Assembly (NCBI GenBank): GCA_030824515.1
Contig: JAVBXN010000017.1
Span: 62,001 to 126,000 of the forward strand
DNA: 64,000 nt
Reading direction: 5' to 3'
Source of the DNA: Pelobacter sp.
GTDB taxonomy: Bacteria > Desulfobacterota > Desulfuromonadia > Geobacterales > Pseudopelobacteraceae
Under the pieces are notes generated by a model, which was given only the letters and a program-made list of their open reading frames with translations, was not told the DNA's origin and did not search any database. Below, in pieces: positions 26,137 through 35,338 of this stretch. The position numbers and the translations under genes are program-made. The first letter of the stretch is position 1, and each line of letters begins with the position of its first letter.

Positions 26137-26514
26137 TCAGTATATGGAACGGATACGTCCGGAACGTTTGTCTATGATAACACGATCAATGATCGCGCCG
26201 GAATTGTTTTTCACGTCGGCTTCAAAACGCCACGGTTTTTCAATGATGTCCGAAATTGTCACGTCCTGGCCGGCAAAATATGCGCTGAACAGTCTGACTG
26301 CATCCTCGGTGGAGCGAACTTCGCGGCGGGCGCCATACCAGTCGCCCTTGCGCTTGCCGCAGCGTCTCTGATGGTCCGGCCGGCATTCACCGCCCCTGTT
26401 GCGGCACCATTCACGATCCTTGGCGCAGCTGTTTTCGGCGTCAGCGGCATGGCTGCCGTTGACGCCAGCGAAACTGACCAGCAATGCCGACATTATGAAA
26501 AAAAAACGGATCAT
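26137..26514 (-). CDS. Small exported PepSY-like protein
   Basis: 125 residues with a signal peptide (MIRFFFIMSALLVSFAG...SHA). The mature part has a short Cys-containing segment (CAKDREWCRNRGGECRPDHQRRC) and then a region AVRLFSAYFAGQ...FEADVKNNSGAIIDRVIIDKRSGRIRS, which resembles the PepSY fold. No strong ribosome site is evident. It lies 36 bp upstream of the response regulator and 74 bp after the Spy-like gene, in an apparent four-gene operon. Confidence 0.7.
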   Translation of the reverse strand: MIRFFFIMSALLVSFAGVNGSHAADAENSCAKDREWCRNRGGECRPDHQRRCGKRKGDWYGARREVRSTEDAVRLFSAYFAGQDVTISDIIEKPWRFEADVKNNSGAIIDRVIIDKRSGRIRSIY

Positions 26515-26588
26515 AAAACTCTCGCGGAAGGCGGGCGGCCTTCGAGGCTTAAAGTTCTCGCAGGCCGCCGGGATGGAGTATCAGTGAA

Positions 26589-27011
26589 TCACCTGTTGTT
26601 ACAGGGCCCGAAGCAGTCGCCGGGCTGGCCGTTGCCGCAGTTGCGTCCCTTGCCGTCCTTTTGTAGGCATTCACCGTCGCGCAAACCACTGTCCGGCATC
26701 CCGCTCTGGGTTCTGATTTCGTTTATTTTGGCCTGGATTCCCTTGATTTCCGCTTTCAGCGTCGTGATCTTGGCGTTGTCAGGTGTTGCCTTGAGGTTCT
26801 CGCGCTGGACTTCAAAGCGCTTCAGCATCATCTCCTGACGCAGGTCGATCGTGTTCTGGTGAAAGGCCCGCTGCTGTTCGGTCTGTGCGCCTGTTTGGGC
26901 GCAGTCGCCGCAGCCGCTGTTCATGCCGCCCCTGTGTCTGCCGGCCTGGGCCGTGCCTCCGATGACCAGTGCCAGTGCTATTGCCGTCAGTGTTGCCGTG
27001 ATCTTTCTCAT
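26589..27011 (-). CDS. Cys-rich Spy/ZraP-like periplasmic protein
   Basis: 140 residues from ATG 27011 (GGGGAGGAAG upstream). A signal peptide (ends near AQA) is followed by a helical core (QQRAFHQNTIDLRQEMMLKRFEVQRENLK...TLKAEIKGIQAKINEIR) typical of Spy/CpxP/ZraP chaperones. The ends are rich in Cys and His (HRGGMNSGCGDC; CLQKDGKGRNCG...CFGPC), which suggests metal binding. It leads a co-directional group with the PepSY-like gene and the two-component system, matching an envelope/metal-stress unit. Confidence 0.82.
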   Translation of the reverse strand: MRKITATLTAIALALVIGGTAQAGRHRGGMNSGCGDCAQTGAQTEQQRAFHQNTIDLRQEMMLKRFEVQRENLKATPDNAKITTLKAEIKGIQAKINEIRTQSGMPDSGLRDGECLQKDGKGRNCGNGQPGDCFGPCNNR

Positions 27012-27105
27012 GGATACTTCCTCCCCTGTGATTTTTAATGATTGCAGCATATCGAATAATTGAGAAGCAGTTGTGATGGAATTGTGAACAAATGTGAAGC
27101 TGAAA

Positions 27106-28284
27106 CTATTCCTGGTTGAGGCCGGTAGCCGGTTTTACCGGAAAACCGGATTCGGGGTGGTTGCCAGCCATGCCAATGGCCAGTGTGAAGTCGAATGATT
27201 GGCCGGGGGCGAGTGTGCGCGGCCCCCAGCGAAGCCCGATGAAACGATTGTTTGGACTGTCGAGCGGTGTTTTGTCGCTGAAAACCGGGATGCTGTTGGT
27301 GTTGCTGAAGAAGGCCCGTTCCGGCCGGCAGTCACTCTGCCATTCGATGAAATTCGCTTTCCGGGTGTAATTGGCGTGCAGTTCACCGATATTGCTATTG
27401 CCATAGTCGAACATTCCGGCAAATGTGTTGGTGGAAGTATCGATCCATAATTCGTTCAGAACCAGCCGGTCCTTCAGCCAGCCGATGTTGCCGCCCGAGG
27501 TACCGAAGTTGCCAAGCCAGGGTTCATCACCATAGGAATAGATATAGGAGGCAGGAGAATCACCGCTGTTGGTTATCTGGGTAACCAGTGTGAAGAAGGT
27601 GTCACCGGTATGATAGAAGAGGGTTTTTACGATGTCAAAAGAGCCTCTGTTGGTCACGGCACGGTGGCTGCTTTGCAGTGTTACCCCGCTTTTCCCGCTT
27701 TCCAGTACCCGGCTGCCCCTGAAATCCCACGCTGATGGATAGATTGGCCGCATCGACTGATCCGCCGCATAGATCACTTCGTTGACGTTGCACCAGATGT
27801 GAAAATATCTCGTACCGTCGTAGTAAGCCATTCCGCTTTCATCCCTGTTGAATATCTGGCTGTCGGGGTCACCGGCAGGAAGATTCCCGCCGATGAAGAG
27901 CCCTCTGGTTGGAAGGTCGTTGGCGGAGTTAATGAATCGTCCCAGGCAGATCAGGAGCTTATTTCCGTCAGGGTATTCGGTTTTGATGAATCCCCGGCCG
28001 GAGACTTTATTCCACTCGAACGACGTGCAGGGTGTGAGCGGAGATGGACAAATGCCGAATATTATCGCTTTTTTGAACCAGATACAGGGTTTCCCCCAGA
28101 TCAGTCGATCAACTTCTTCGGGAAACAGGTCGTCAGTAAGTTCCAGCCAGTATCCGCTGTTGCCTTTAAGTACGAAAATGCCCTCGAAATCCTCCTTGTT
28201 GCTGATACGCACCTTTAGCAGGCAGATCACAACAAACAGGCAGATCATGAAGGCTGTGGATAACAACAGGTTTCTGTTTTTCAA
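27106..28284 (-). CDS. Unrecognised membrane-anchored or exported protein
   Basis: 392 residues starting at TTG 28284 with GGAGAGG upstream. One N-terminal hydrophobic segment (about 7-25) is a signal anchor or signal peptide. The rest is rich in aromatic residues and Gly/Asn, with likely beta structure (FHIWCNVNEVIYAADQ..., YIYSYGDEPWLGNFG, FIGLRWGPRTLAPGQSFDFTLAIGMAG). The last segment resembles the galactose-mutarotase-like beta-sandwich of carbohydrate-related proteins, but I do not recognise the family. It stands between hemH and the Spy-like gene. Confidence 0.7.
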   Translation of the reverse strand: MKNRNLLLSTAFMICLFVVICLLKVRISNKEDFEGIFVLKGNSGYWLELTDDLFPEEVDRLIWGKPCIWFKKAIIFGICPSPLTPCTSFEWNKVSGRGFIKTEYPDGNKLLICLGRFINSANDLPTRGLFIGGNLPAGDPDSQIFNRDESGMAYYDGTRYFHIWCNVNEVIYAADQSMRPIYPSAWDFRGSRVLESGKSGVTLQSSHRAVTNRGSFDIVKTLFYHTGDTFFTLVTQITNSGDSPASYIYSYGDEPWLGNFGTSGGNIGWLKDRLVLNELWIDTSTNTFAGMFDYGNSNIGELHANYTRKANFIEWQSDCRPERAFFSNTNSIPVFSDKTPLDSPNNRFIGLRWGPRTLAPGQSFDFTLAIGMAGNHPESGFPVKPATGLNQE

Positions 28285-28413
28285 CGAGAACCTCTCCGTC
28301 TTGCTGCAGGGCGGCGGGGCGTGGAGTGGCAGGGTCAGTGGTTGATGTGACGCTACCTCATTTTCTCATTAAAATCAAGAGTGCAGTATGTCGCTTGACA
28401 TCAGAATGTGCTG

Positions 28414-29364
28414 TTATTTCACAGTCCGTACCAGTTCCGCCAGACAGGCGATAAAGGCCGGAGAGCTGTTGAGCGCTTCCGTGCGCCTGAAATCACTGAT
28501 TCCCAGGGCCTTTGCCTCCTCACGGTACTGGACATCGATTTCGTAGAGGGTTTCGATATGGTCGGATACAAAGGACAGCGGCACCATCAGCAGCTGTTTG
28601 CAGCCGGCTGCGGCCAGTTCGGCTATTTTGGCCTCGGTGGAGGGTTCCAGCCACTTGACCGGGCCGGCGCGGGACTGGAATGCCAGGTGGTGCGAGATGC
28701 CGCCGAAGCGTTCCATGGTCAGCCTGACAGTGGCCTGGATATGGTCGAGGTAGGGGTCGCCGGAGTCTATGAACGACTGCGGCAGGCCGTGGGCCGAGAA
28801 CACCAGCTGGACCTTGCCGCGGTCGCCGAAACCGGCCAGCCCCTGTTCGATCTTTTCGGCCAGGGCCGCAATGTAGAGCGGATGATCGTAAAAATTGCGA
28901 ATGTATCTCAGGTCGAGTTTAGTGCCAGCCTGAACCAGCGACCGCTCCAGTTCGTTGATGCTGGAGCCGACCGTGGCGCGGGAGTAGTGCGGATAGAGCG
29001 ACAGCGCGATGACCCTGGTGATGCCTTCCCGGCTGATCGCTGACAGCGCCTCGGCGGTAAACGGTTTCCAGTAACGCATTGCCACAAAACAACGGAAATT
29101 TTCACCCAATACTTTTTCCAGCGCCATGGCCTGCTGTTGGGTCAGTTCCCGGATCGGTGACTTACCGCCGATCTTCTTGTAATATTCAGCTACTTTCTTC
29201 GAGCGGCGGCGCGAGATGAAGCCGGCGATGGCCGGCTGCAGAAAAGCCGGTCCGATACGGATAATGTCGCGATCGGAAAAGAGGTTATAAAGAAAGGGCT
29301 GGATTGCGTCCAGCGAATCAGGCCCCCCCATCTGAAGCAGCAGCACCGCGGTCTTATCGGACAT
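28414..29364 (-). CDS. hemH: Ferrochelatase HemH
   Basis: 316 residues, full family length. Characteristic segments include [48 protein letters not shown] (conserved His) and [18 protein letters not shown] (conserved Glu). It inserts ferrous iron into protoporphyrin IX to make heme, which this organism needs for its cytochromes. No membrane anchor is seen. It lies 3 bp downstream of a cupin gene. Confidence 0.95.
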   Translation of the reverse strand: MSDKTAVLLLQMGGPDSLDAIQPFLYNLFSDRDIIRIGPAFLQPAIAGFISRRRSKKVAEYYKKIGGKSPIRELTQQQAMALEKVLGENFRCFVAMRYWKPFTAEALSAISREGITRVIALSLYPHYSRATVGSSINELERSLVQAGTKLDLRYIRNFYDHPLYIAALAEKIEQGLAGFGDRGKVQLVFSAHGLPQSFIDSGDPYLDHIQATVRLTMERFGGISHHLAFQSRAGPVKWLEPSTEAKIAELAAAGCKQLLMVPLSFVSDHIETLYEIDVQYREEAKALGISDFRRTEALNSSPAFIACLAELVRTVK

Positions 29365-29367
29365 GTA

Positions 29368-29685
29368 TCAGGCCCTTATCATGACCAGCAGCATCTTGAA
29401 CTGCTTGACCGCTTTCAATTCGTGGGGAATGTTGGCCGGCATGATGATCATCTGCCCGGCGGCAACGGTATGCGGCTCGCCATTGATCGTCACTTCCGCC
29501 TCGCCGTCCACAATCTGCACAAACGCGTCATAGGGCACGGTGTGTTCGCTCAAGCCCTGTCCGGCGCCGAATGAAAATATCGTAACTGTTCCGATCTTCT
29601 TGTCGATCAGCGTCTTGCTGACCACCGAACCTTCATTATAAGCCACCAGATCACTCATTGTCAGAGCGTTGCCGATCAGTTCCAT
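29368..29685 (-). CDS. Small cupin-domain protein
   Basis: 105 residues from ATG 29685 (AGGGAGG upstream). A single cupin barrel: GQGLSEHTVPYDAFVQIVDGEAEV (motif 1, His/Glu ligands) and GQMIIMPANIPHELKA (motif 2, His). It probably binds one metal ion; the ligand or activity is unknown. It is the first gene of a two-gene unit with hemH. Confidence 0.85.
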   Translation of the reverse strand: MELIGNALTMSDLVAYNEGSVVSKTLIDKKIGTVTIFSFGAGQGLSEHTVPYDAFVQIVDGEAEVTINGEPHTVAAGQMIIMPANIPHELKAVKQFKMLLVMIRA

Positions 29686-29902
29686 ATATATATCCTCCCT
29701 GTTTAGCCTGATAATAGCTCCTGCCACCAACACTGGCAATAGAAAGAATCTCGACAGCTTGATCAGGTGTGCGCCAGCGACAATTGACAGCAGACCGGTC
29801 GAAACAGAGTATTATACGTTATAACGATGGAATAAGCTGTAATGATTGAATATACTAATTTGACTTACGCTTAATTTGCTCTCATATTGTTCAGGCACAG
29901 CA

Positions 29903-29978
29903 GGGCATGTAGCTTAGATGGTAGAGCAGCCGACTCTTAATCGGCAGGTCGTTGGTTCGATCCCAACCATGCCCACCA
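29903..29978 (+). tRNA. tRNA-Lys (CTT)
   Basis: A 76-nt cloverleaf with CCA encoded. The acceptor stem GGGCATG pairs with CATGCCC, the anticodon stem GCCGA pairs with TCGGC, and the loop CTCTTAA places CTT at 34-36. The T arm GTTGG-TTCGATC-CCAAC is canonical. Confidence 0.96.
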
Positions 29979-29991
29979 ATTACAAAAAACA

Positions 29992-30024
29992 AAAGGCCGG
30001 AAGCTTTCGCTCCCGGCCTTTCTT
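29992..30024 (+). terminator. Terminator after tRNA-Lys
   Basis: A 9-bp stem aaaggccgg / ccggccttt with a 12-nt loop, then a short T-rich tail (tctt). It begins 14 bp after the tRNA. Confidence 0.75.
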
Positions 30025-30044
30025 ACTTCAATATTGCTGATGCT

Positions 30045-30163
30045 GATAACGTCGATTTTTCGTCAAATCAAGGCGCCGAGGAAGAGCGCGGAGACGTAGC
30101 AGCGCTACGTCGCACAAGTGATTGACGAAGGTAACGCTGAGTTGGCGTAAAAGCGGCGTTATC
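30045..30163. repeat. Long imperfect palindromic element downstream of groEL
   Basis: A 119-bp element bounded by gataacg and cgttatc. It carries a perfect 8-bp central hairpin (gacgtagc-agc-gctacgtc, 30093-30111) and partially complementary flanks (gattttt..cgtcaa against gtaaaagcgg). It ends 4 bp from the groEL stop. The structure resembles dispersed intergenic palindromes (REP/BIME-like); copy number cannot be checked here. Confidence 0.7.
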
Positions 30164-30166
30164 TTC

Positions 30167-31840
<1,674 letters not shown>

Positions 31841-31878
31841 TTAATAGTTGTTTTGGTATGGTTCAGAAAAAATAAAAT

Positions 31879-32166
31879 TTATTCCACGACGGCCAGCAGG
31901 TCGTCTTCACGCATCATCAGGTATTCCTCGTTGTCAACCTTGATTTCGGTGCCGGCATACTTGCCGAAAAGAACCTTGTCGCCGACTTTTACATCCAGCG
32001 GCAGTACTTTGCCCTCTTCGGTCTTCTTGCCGTTGCCGACAGCCACGATCTCGCCGCGCTGCGGTTTTTCCTTGGCGGTCTCCGGGATAAAGAGCCCTCC
32101 TGCTGTTTTCTGCTCCTCTTCCATTCTCTTGACAATGATGCGGTCCTGAAGTGGTCTTAAATTCAT
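31879..32166 (-). CDS. groES: Co-chaperonin GroES
   Basis: 95 residues. [33 protein letters not shown] and [19 protein letters not shown] are canonical GroES segments, including the mobile loop. It caps GroEL. It is the first gene of the groESL operon; CIRCE lies 50 bp upstream of its start. Confidence 0.99.
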   Translation of the reverse strand: MNLRPLQDRIIVKRMEEEQKTAGGLFIPETAKEKPQRGEIVAVGNGKKTEEGKVLPLDVKVGDKVLFGKYAGTEIKVDNEEYLMMREDDLLAVVE

Positions 32167-32215
32167 CTGTGTTTCTCCTTTCTAATCTTTTGGTGGTGTT
32201 TTGGTAGAGACAGAA

Positions 32216-32242
32216 TTAGCACTCGCCTTGACTGAGTGCTAA
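32216..32242. promoter_or_regulatory. CIRCE operator (HrcA binding site)
   Basis: TTAGCACTC (32216-32224), 9 nt, GAGTGCTAA (32234-32242): an exact match to the CIRCE consensus. HrcA repressor should bind here and release groESL under heat shock. Confidence 0.97.
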
Positions 32243-32366
32243 CACTCACGGAATATAAACAGCGACCTTGCAAAAATCAAGGGGTAAAAAATAAAAAATC
32301 CGCATTCATACTTTGTCTTTGACTTTCAGATGGTTGATTGCTACAAAACTCCCCATAATTGTTTCA

Positions 32367-32536
32367 CCAAACGGTCTTGGTGCCGTGCCCCGCAAGGCAC
32401 GGGTAAAAGGGAAGAAGGTGCAATTCCTTCGCTGTCCCGCAACTGTAAAAGGTGATGAAAGCCGCAATATGCCACTGGGTTTTATCCGGGAAGGCGCGGC
32501 CGGTAAGATGACCCTGGAGCCAGGAAACCTGCCATT
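32367..32536 (+). ncRNA. Adenosylcobalamin riboswitch (cobalamin element)
   Basis: The conserved B12-box features appear in order: a ggtgcc helix near 32379, gggaag...ggtgcaattcc, the gctgtcccgcaactgtaa block (32430-32449), and the B12 box gagccaggaaacctgcc (32516-32532). It lies about 120 bp upstream of cobU, followed by an intrinsic terminator, so high cobalamin should end transcription before the cob operon. Confidence 0.93.
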
Positions 32537-32606
32537 CCGATAATGTTTTGGGACCTCCGTGGAACGAGGGGCCGAAGCCAGATCGTATCTGCCAATCCGG
32601 TTTTCG

Positions 32607-32638
32607 AGCCCCTGTCCTTTCATGGACCGGGGCTTTTT
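32607..32638 (+). terminator. Riboswitch expression-platform terminator
   Basis: An 11-bp stem agcccctgtcc / ggaccggggct with a 6-nt loop, followed by five T. It lies between the cobalamin aptamer and cobU and is the likely regulated terminator. A cobU ribosome site (GGAGGA) follows it. Confidence 0.85.
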
Positions 32639-32657
32639 CGATATGGAGGAGAGCATC

Positions 32658-33191
32658 ATGGCACGAACAATCCTGATCACCGGTGGAGCGCGTAGCGGCA
32701 AGAGCGTCCATGCGGAAAAACTGGCGCTGGAATTCCCGGCTCCGCTCTGCTACCTGGCCACGGCCCAGGCGCTGGACGACGAGATGCAGCAGCGTGTCCG
32801 CCTGCACCGGGAACGGCGCGGAGAACAGTGGCACACGCTGGAGGAGCCGCTCGATCTGTTGCGTGCGCTCAAGGATAGCGATGGCCGCTATGGTGTGATT
32901 CTGGTGGATTGCATCACACTCTGGCTCTCCAACCTGCTGTTTGCCTATGAGAACAGGGAAGGGGATCCGGAAGAGTTGATCCTGTCAGATGTCCGGCAAT
33001 TTGCGGACGGTTTACGTGAGCTGGAATCACCGCTGATCCTGGTCAGCAACGAGGTTGGCATGGGCATTGTTCCGGATAACCGGCTGGCGCGCCTCTACCG
33101 TGACATCGCCGGCAGGGCCAACCAGTTGCTGGCGGCGGCGGCGGACGAGGTACATGTGGTGATCAGCGGGATACCGCTGCGGTTGAAATAA
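32658..33191 (+). CDS. cobU: Adenosylcobinamide kinase / phosphate guanylyltransferase CobU
   Basis: 177 residues from ATG 32658 (TGGAGGA upstream). The P-loop GGARSGKS (9-16) and the segment GVILVDCITLWLSNLL are typical CobU/CobP. It phosphorylates adenosylcobinamide and then attaches GMP, preparing it for nucleotide-loop assembly. It is the first structural gene behind the cobalamin riboswitch; cobT and cobS follow. Confidence 0.96.
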   Translation: MARTILITGGARSGKSVHAEKLALEFPAPLCYLATAQALDDEMQQRVRLHRERRGEQWHTLEEPLDLLRALKDSDGRYGVILVDCITLWLSNLLFAYENREGDPEELILSDVRQFADGLRELESPLILVSNEVGMGIVPDNRLARLYRDIAGRANQLLAAAADEVHVVISGIPLRLK

Positions 33192-33205
33192 CCGGAAATT
33201 ATTCG

Positions 33206-33289
33206 AAACACGGAGAACACTGAGAACACGGAGTAAAATCTGAGAATGTGAACATGAAAAAATCTCCGTGTGCTCAGTTCCTCCGTGTT
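33206..33289. repeat. Inverted repeat of cacggag-type units between cobU and cobT
   Basis: Left arm (about 33206-33233) reads aaacacggagaacactga then gaacacggag. The right arm (33264-33289) is its near-reverse complement (ctccgtgtgctcagtt then cctccgtgtt). The loop is about 30 nt. Each arm itself contains a direct repeat of acacggag-like units. It is non-coding, in the middle of the cob operon. Confidence 0.8.
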
Positions 33290-33334
33290 ATTGGTACGGA
33301 TTTTTAGAAATATCTTGTTTAAACGAGGATTAAT

Positions 33335-34384
33335 ATGGAAACAGTTAAAACTACTCTGGATCGCATCCGACCCGTCAATGCCGAACTGCTGCAGCAGGCT
33401 CAGTTCCGGCTGGACAACAAGACCAAGCCGCCCGGCTCGCTGGGGCGTTTGGAAGAGTTCGCCCGGCGGCTGGTGGCGATCAGCGGAGCCGCCGACCCGG
33501 ATCTTTCTCAAAAGGTGATCTTCACTTTTGCCGGTGATCACGGCATTGTGCAGGAGGGTGTCTCGCTTTACCCTAGCGAAGTGACGCGGCAGATGGTGCT
33601 GAACTTCCTGGCCGGCGGCGCCGGGGTCAACGTGCTGGCCCGCCATGCCGGGGCCGAGGTGCGGGTGGTGGATGTGGGGGTCGATCATGATTTTGAAAAT
33701 GTTCCAGGGCTGATCCACAGGAAGGTTGCCCGCGGTACCCGCAACTTTGCCAAGGGACCGGCCATGACCCGCGAAGAGACGCTGGCAGCGCTGAAGGTCG
33801 GCATCGAGCTGGCCGACCGGTGCAAGGTTGAAGGGATTGGGCTGGTCGGTACCGGCGAAATGGGCATCGGCAATACCACACCCTCTTCGGCCATTATTGC
33901 GGCCATCTCCGGAAAATCGGTTGCCGAGGTTACCCATCGCGGCACCGGCATCAGCGATGCCACCCTGCTGAACAAGATCCGTGTGATCAAGGAGGGTCTG
34001 GAAGTCAACCGGCCGGACGGGAATGATCCGCTGGATGTGCTGGCCAAGGTCGGCGGACTGGAAATCGCCGCCATTGCCGGGCTGGTGCTGGGTTGCGCCG
34101 CCAACTCGATTGCGGTCGTGATCGACGGATTCATCTCCACCGCCGGCGCGCTGATCGCCTCGGAGCTGCACCCCCATGTGCGTGACTACATCTTCGCTGC
34201 CCATCAGTCGGTGGAGGTCGGCCATCGTTTCATGCTGGAGCGGATCGGGGCCGAGCCGATTCTGGATCTGAACCTGAGGCTGGGGGAGGGGACCGGCGCC
34301 GCGCTGGCCATGACGCTGATTGAGGCCGGTGTCAAGATTCTTAAAGAGATGGCCACCTTCGAGCAGGCCGGGGTGACCCACTGA
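33335..34384 (+). CDS. cobT: Nicotinate-nucleotide:dimethylbenzimidazole phosphoribosyltransferase CobT
   Basis: 349 residues, full length. [52 protein letters not shown] and [11 protein letters not shown] are CobT signatures. It activates the lower-ligand base as alpha-ribazole phosphate. Its neighbour bzaF/thiC-like would provide the benzimidazole. It lies 2 bp before cobS. Confidence 0.97.
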   Translation: METVKTTLDRIRPVNAELLQQAQFRLDNKTKPPGSLGRLEEFARRLVAISGAADPDLSQKVIFTFAGDHGIVQEGVSLYPSEVTRQMVLNFLAGGAGVNVLARHAGAEVRVVDVGVDHDFENVPGLIHRKVARGTRNFAKGPAMTREETLAALKVGIELADRCKVEGIGLVGTGEMGIGNTTPSSAIIAAISGKSVAEVTHRGTGISDATLLNKIRVIKEGLEVNRPDGNDPLDVLAKVGGLEIAAIAGLVLGCAANSIAVVIDGFISTAGALIASELHPHVRDYIFAAHQSVEVGHRFMLERIGAEPILDLNLRLGEGTGAALAMTLIEAGVKILKEMATFEQAGVTH

Positions 34385-34386
34385 CC

Positions 34387-35121
34387 ATGCGCCTCTACCT
34401 GATTGCGCTGCAATTCCTGACCATTATCCCGCTCCCCTTCGACACACGTTGCGAAAAGGAGGACCTGGGTCGCTCCACGGCGGTCTTCCCGCTGGCGGGG
34501 CTGACCATTGGTGCTCTGCTGGTTGCGCTGAACTGGCTGGTTGCGCCCTGGCTGGCCCGTCCGCTGACCGATGCGTTCATGATTACGGCCCTGGCGGCGG
34601 TGACCGGCGCGCTGCATCTGGACGGTCTGGCGGATGTATGCGACGGGCTGGCGGCAAGGGGCGGGCGCGAACGTTTCCTGGCGGTGATGAAGGACTCCCA
34701 CGTCGGCGCGGTCGGCGCGGTCGCCTTGGTGCTGGGGCTGTTGCTGAAGTGGCAGGCGCTGCTGGCGGTGCCGCTTGAACACAAATGGCAGGCGCTGTTG
34801 CTATTCCCGGTTCTGGCTCGTTTCGGGCAGGTGCAGACGATAGTTTATGCCCGTAACGCCCGCCAGGACGGGCTGGGATCGGCCATGACCGTTGGGTCCG
34901 GCACCCCGCAGCTGCTGCTGGCCTGGGGGATGGCGCTGGTTGCGGGCGGGCTGCTGCTGGGAACCACTGGGCTGGTTGTGTTGTTCGTCGTCATGGTTTG
35001 CACTTGGCTGCTGAAGGCCTGGTTCCAGCGCCGCCTGGGGGGCATCACCGGGGACGTGATCGGCTGTATCAATGAACTGAACGAGATCCTGGCTCTGATT
35101 ATTATTTCGGCAGTTAGGTAA
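34387..35121 (+). CDS. cobS: Cobalamin synthase CobS
   Basis: 244 residues, integral membrane with six to seven helices. The metal/phosphate-binding motif LHLDGLADVCDGLAARG is diagnostic. It joins adenosylcobinamide-GDP and alpha-ribazole(-phosphate) to give cobalamin (phosphate). It lies 2 bp downstream of cobT. Confidence 0.96.
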   Translation: MRLYLIALQFLTIIPLPFDTRCEKEDLGRSTAVFPLAGLTIGALLVALNWLVAPWLARPLTDAFMITALAAVTGALHLDGLADVCDGLAARGGRERFLAVMKDSHVGAVGAVALVLGLLLKWQALLAVPLEHKWQALLLFPVLARFGQVQTIVYARNARQDGLGSAMTVGSGTPQLLLAWGMALVAGGLLLGTTGLVVLFVVMVCTWLLKAWFQRRLGGITGDVIGCINELNEILALIIISAVR

Positions 35122-35147
35122 GCGGGTAAGGAACAAAAAAGTTTCAC

Positions 35148-35263
35148 GCGACGACGCGACGACGCGACGACGCAACGACGCAACGACGCAACGCTCTAAA
35201 TCATAAACGGCGGTTAACTGTTTTATTCAGGTTTAAAAGCCTTTCGTTGCGTCGTCGCGTGAG
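35148..35263. repeat. 8-bp tandem array plus inverted copy between cobS and the ThiC-like gene
   Basis: Nearly six tandem copies of an 8-mer (gcgacgac three times, gcaacgac twice, gcaacg) fill 35148-35193. After a segment containing cggcggttaactg (35208-35220), an inverted copy cgttgcgtcgtcgcgtgag lies at about 35245-35263. The same two-armed structure recurs at 53588-53676, so this is a dispersed family. Confidence 0.85.
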
Positions 35264-35338
35264 TCATGTCTTACAGAAATTTTGCTCACATATTTCAAAA
35301 GGCAATTCCAATTCCATATCAAATCACAAGGAGAACAA

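Noticed and set aside
33095-34381. 428-residue open frame antisense to cobT
   Set aside because: It is composition shadow of cobT: low-complexity, His/Gly/Gln-rich translation with no domain, while cobT carries all signatures.
35148-35193. Possible CRISPR-like array
   Set aside because: The repeat unit is 8 bp and strictly tandem with no spacers; no cas genes are present.
35195-35338. TPP riboswitch before the ThiC-like gene
   Set aside because: I looked for the CTGAGA and ACCTGAT-type conserved blocks and saw none.
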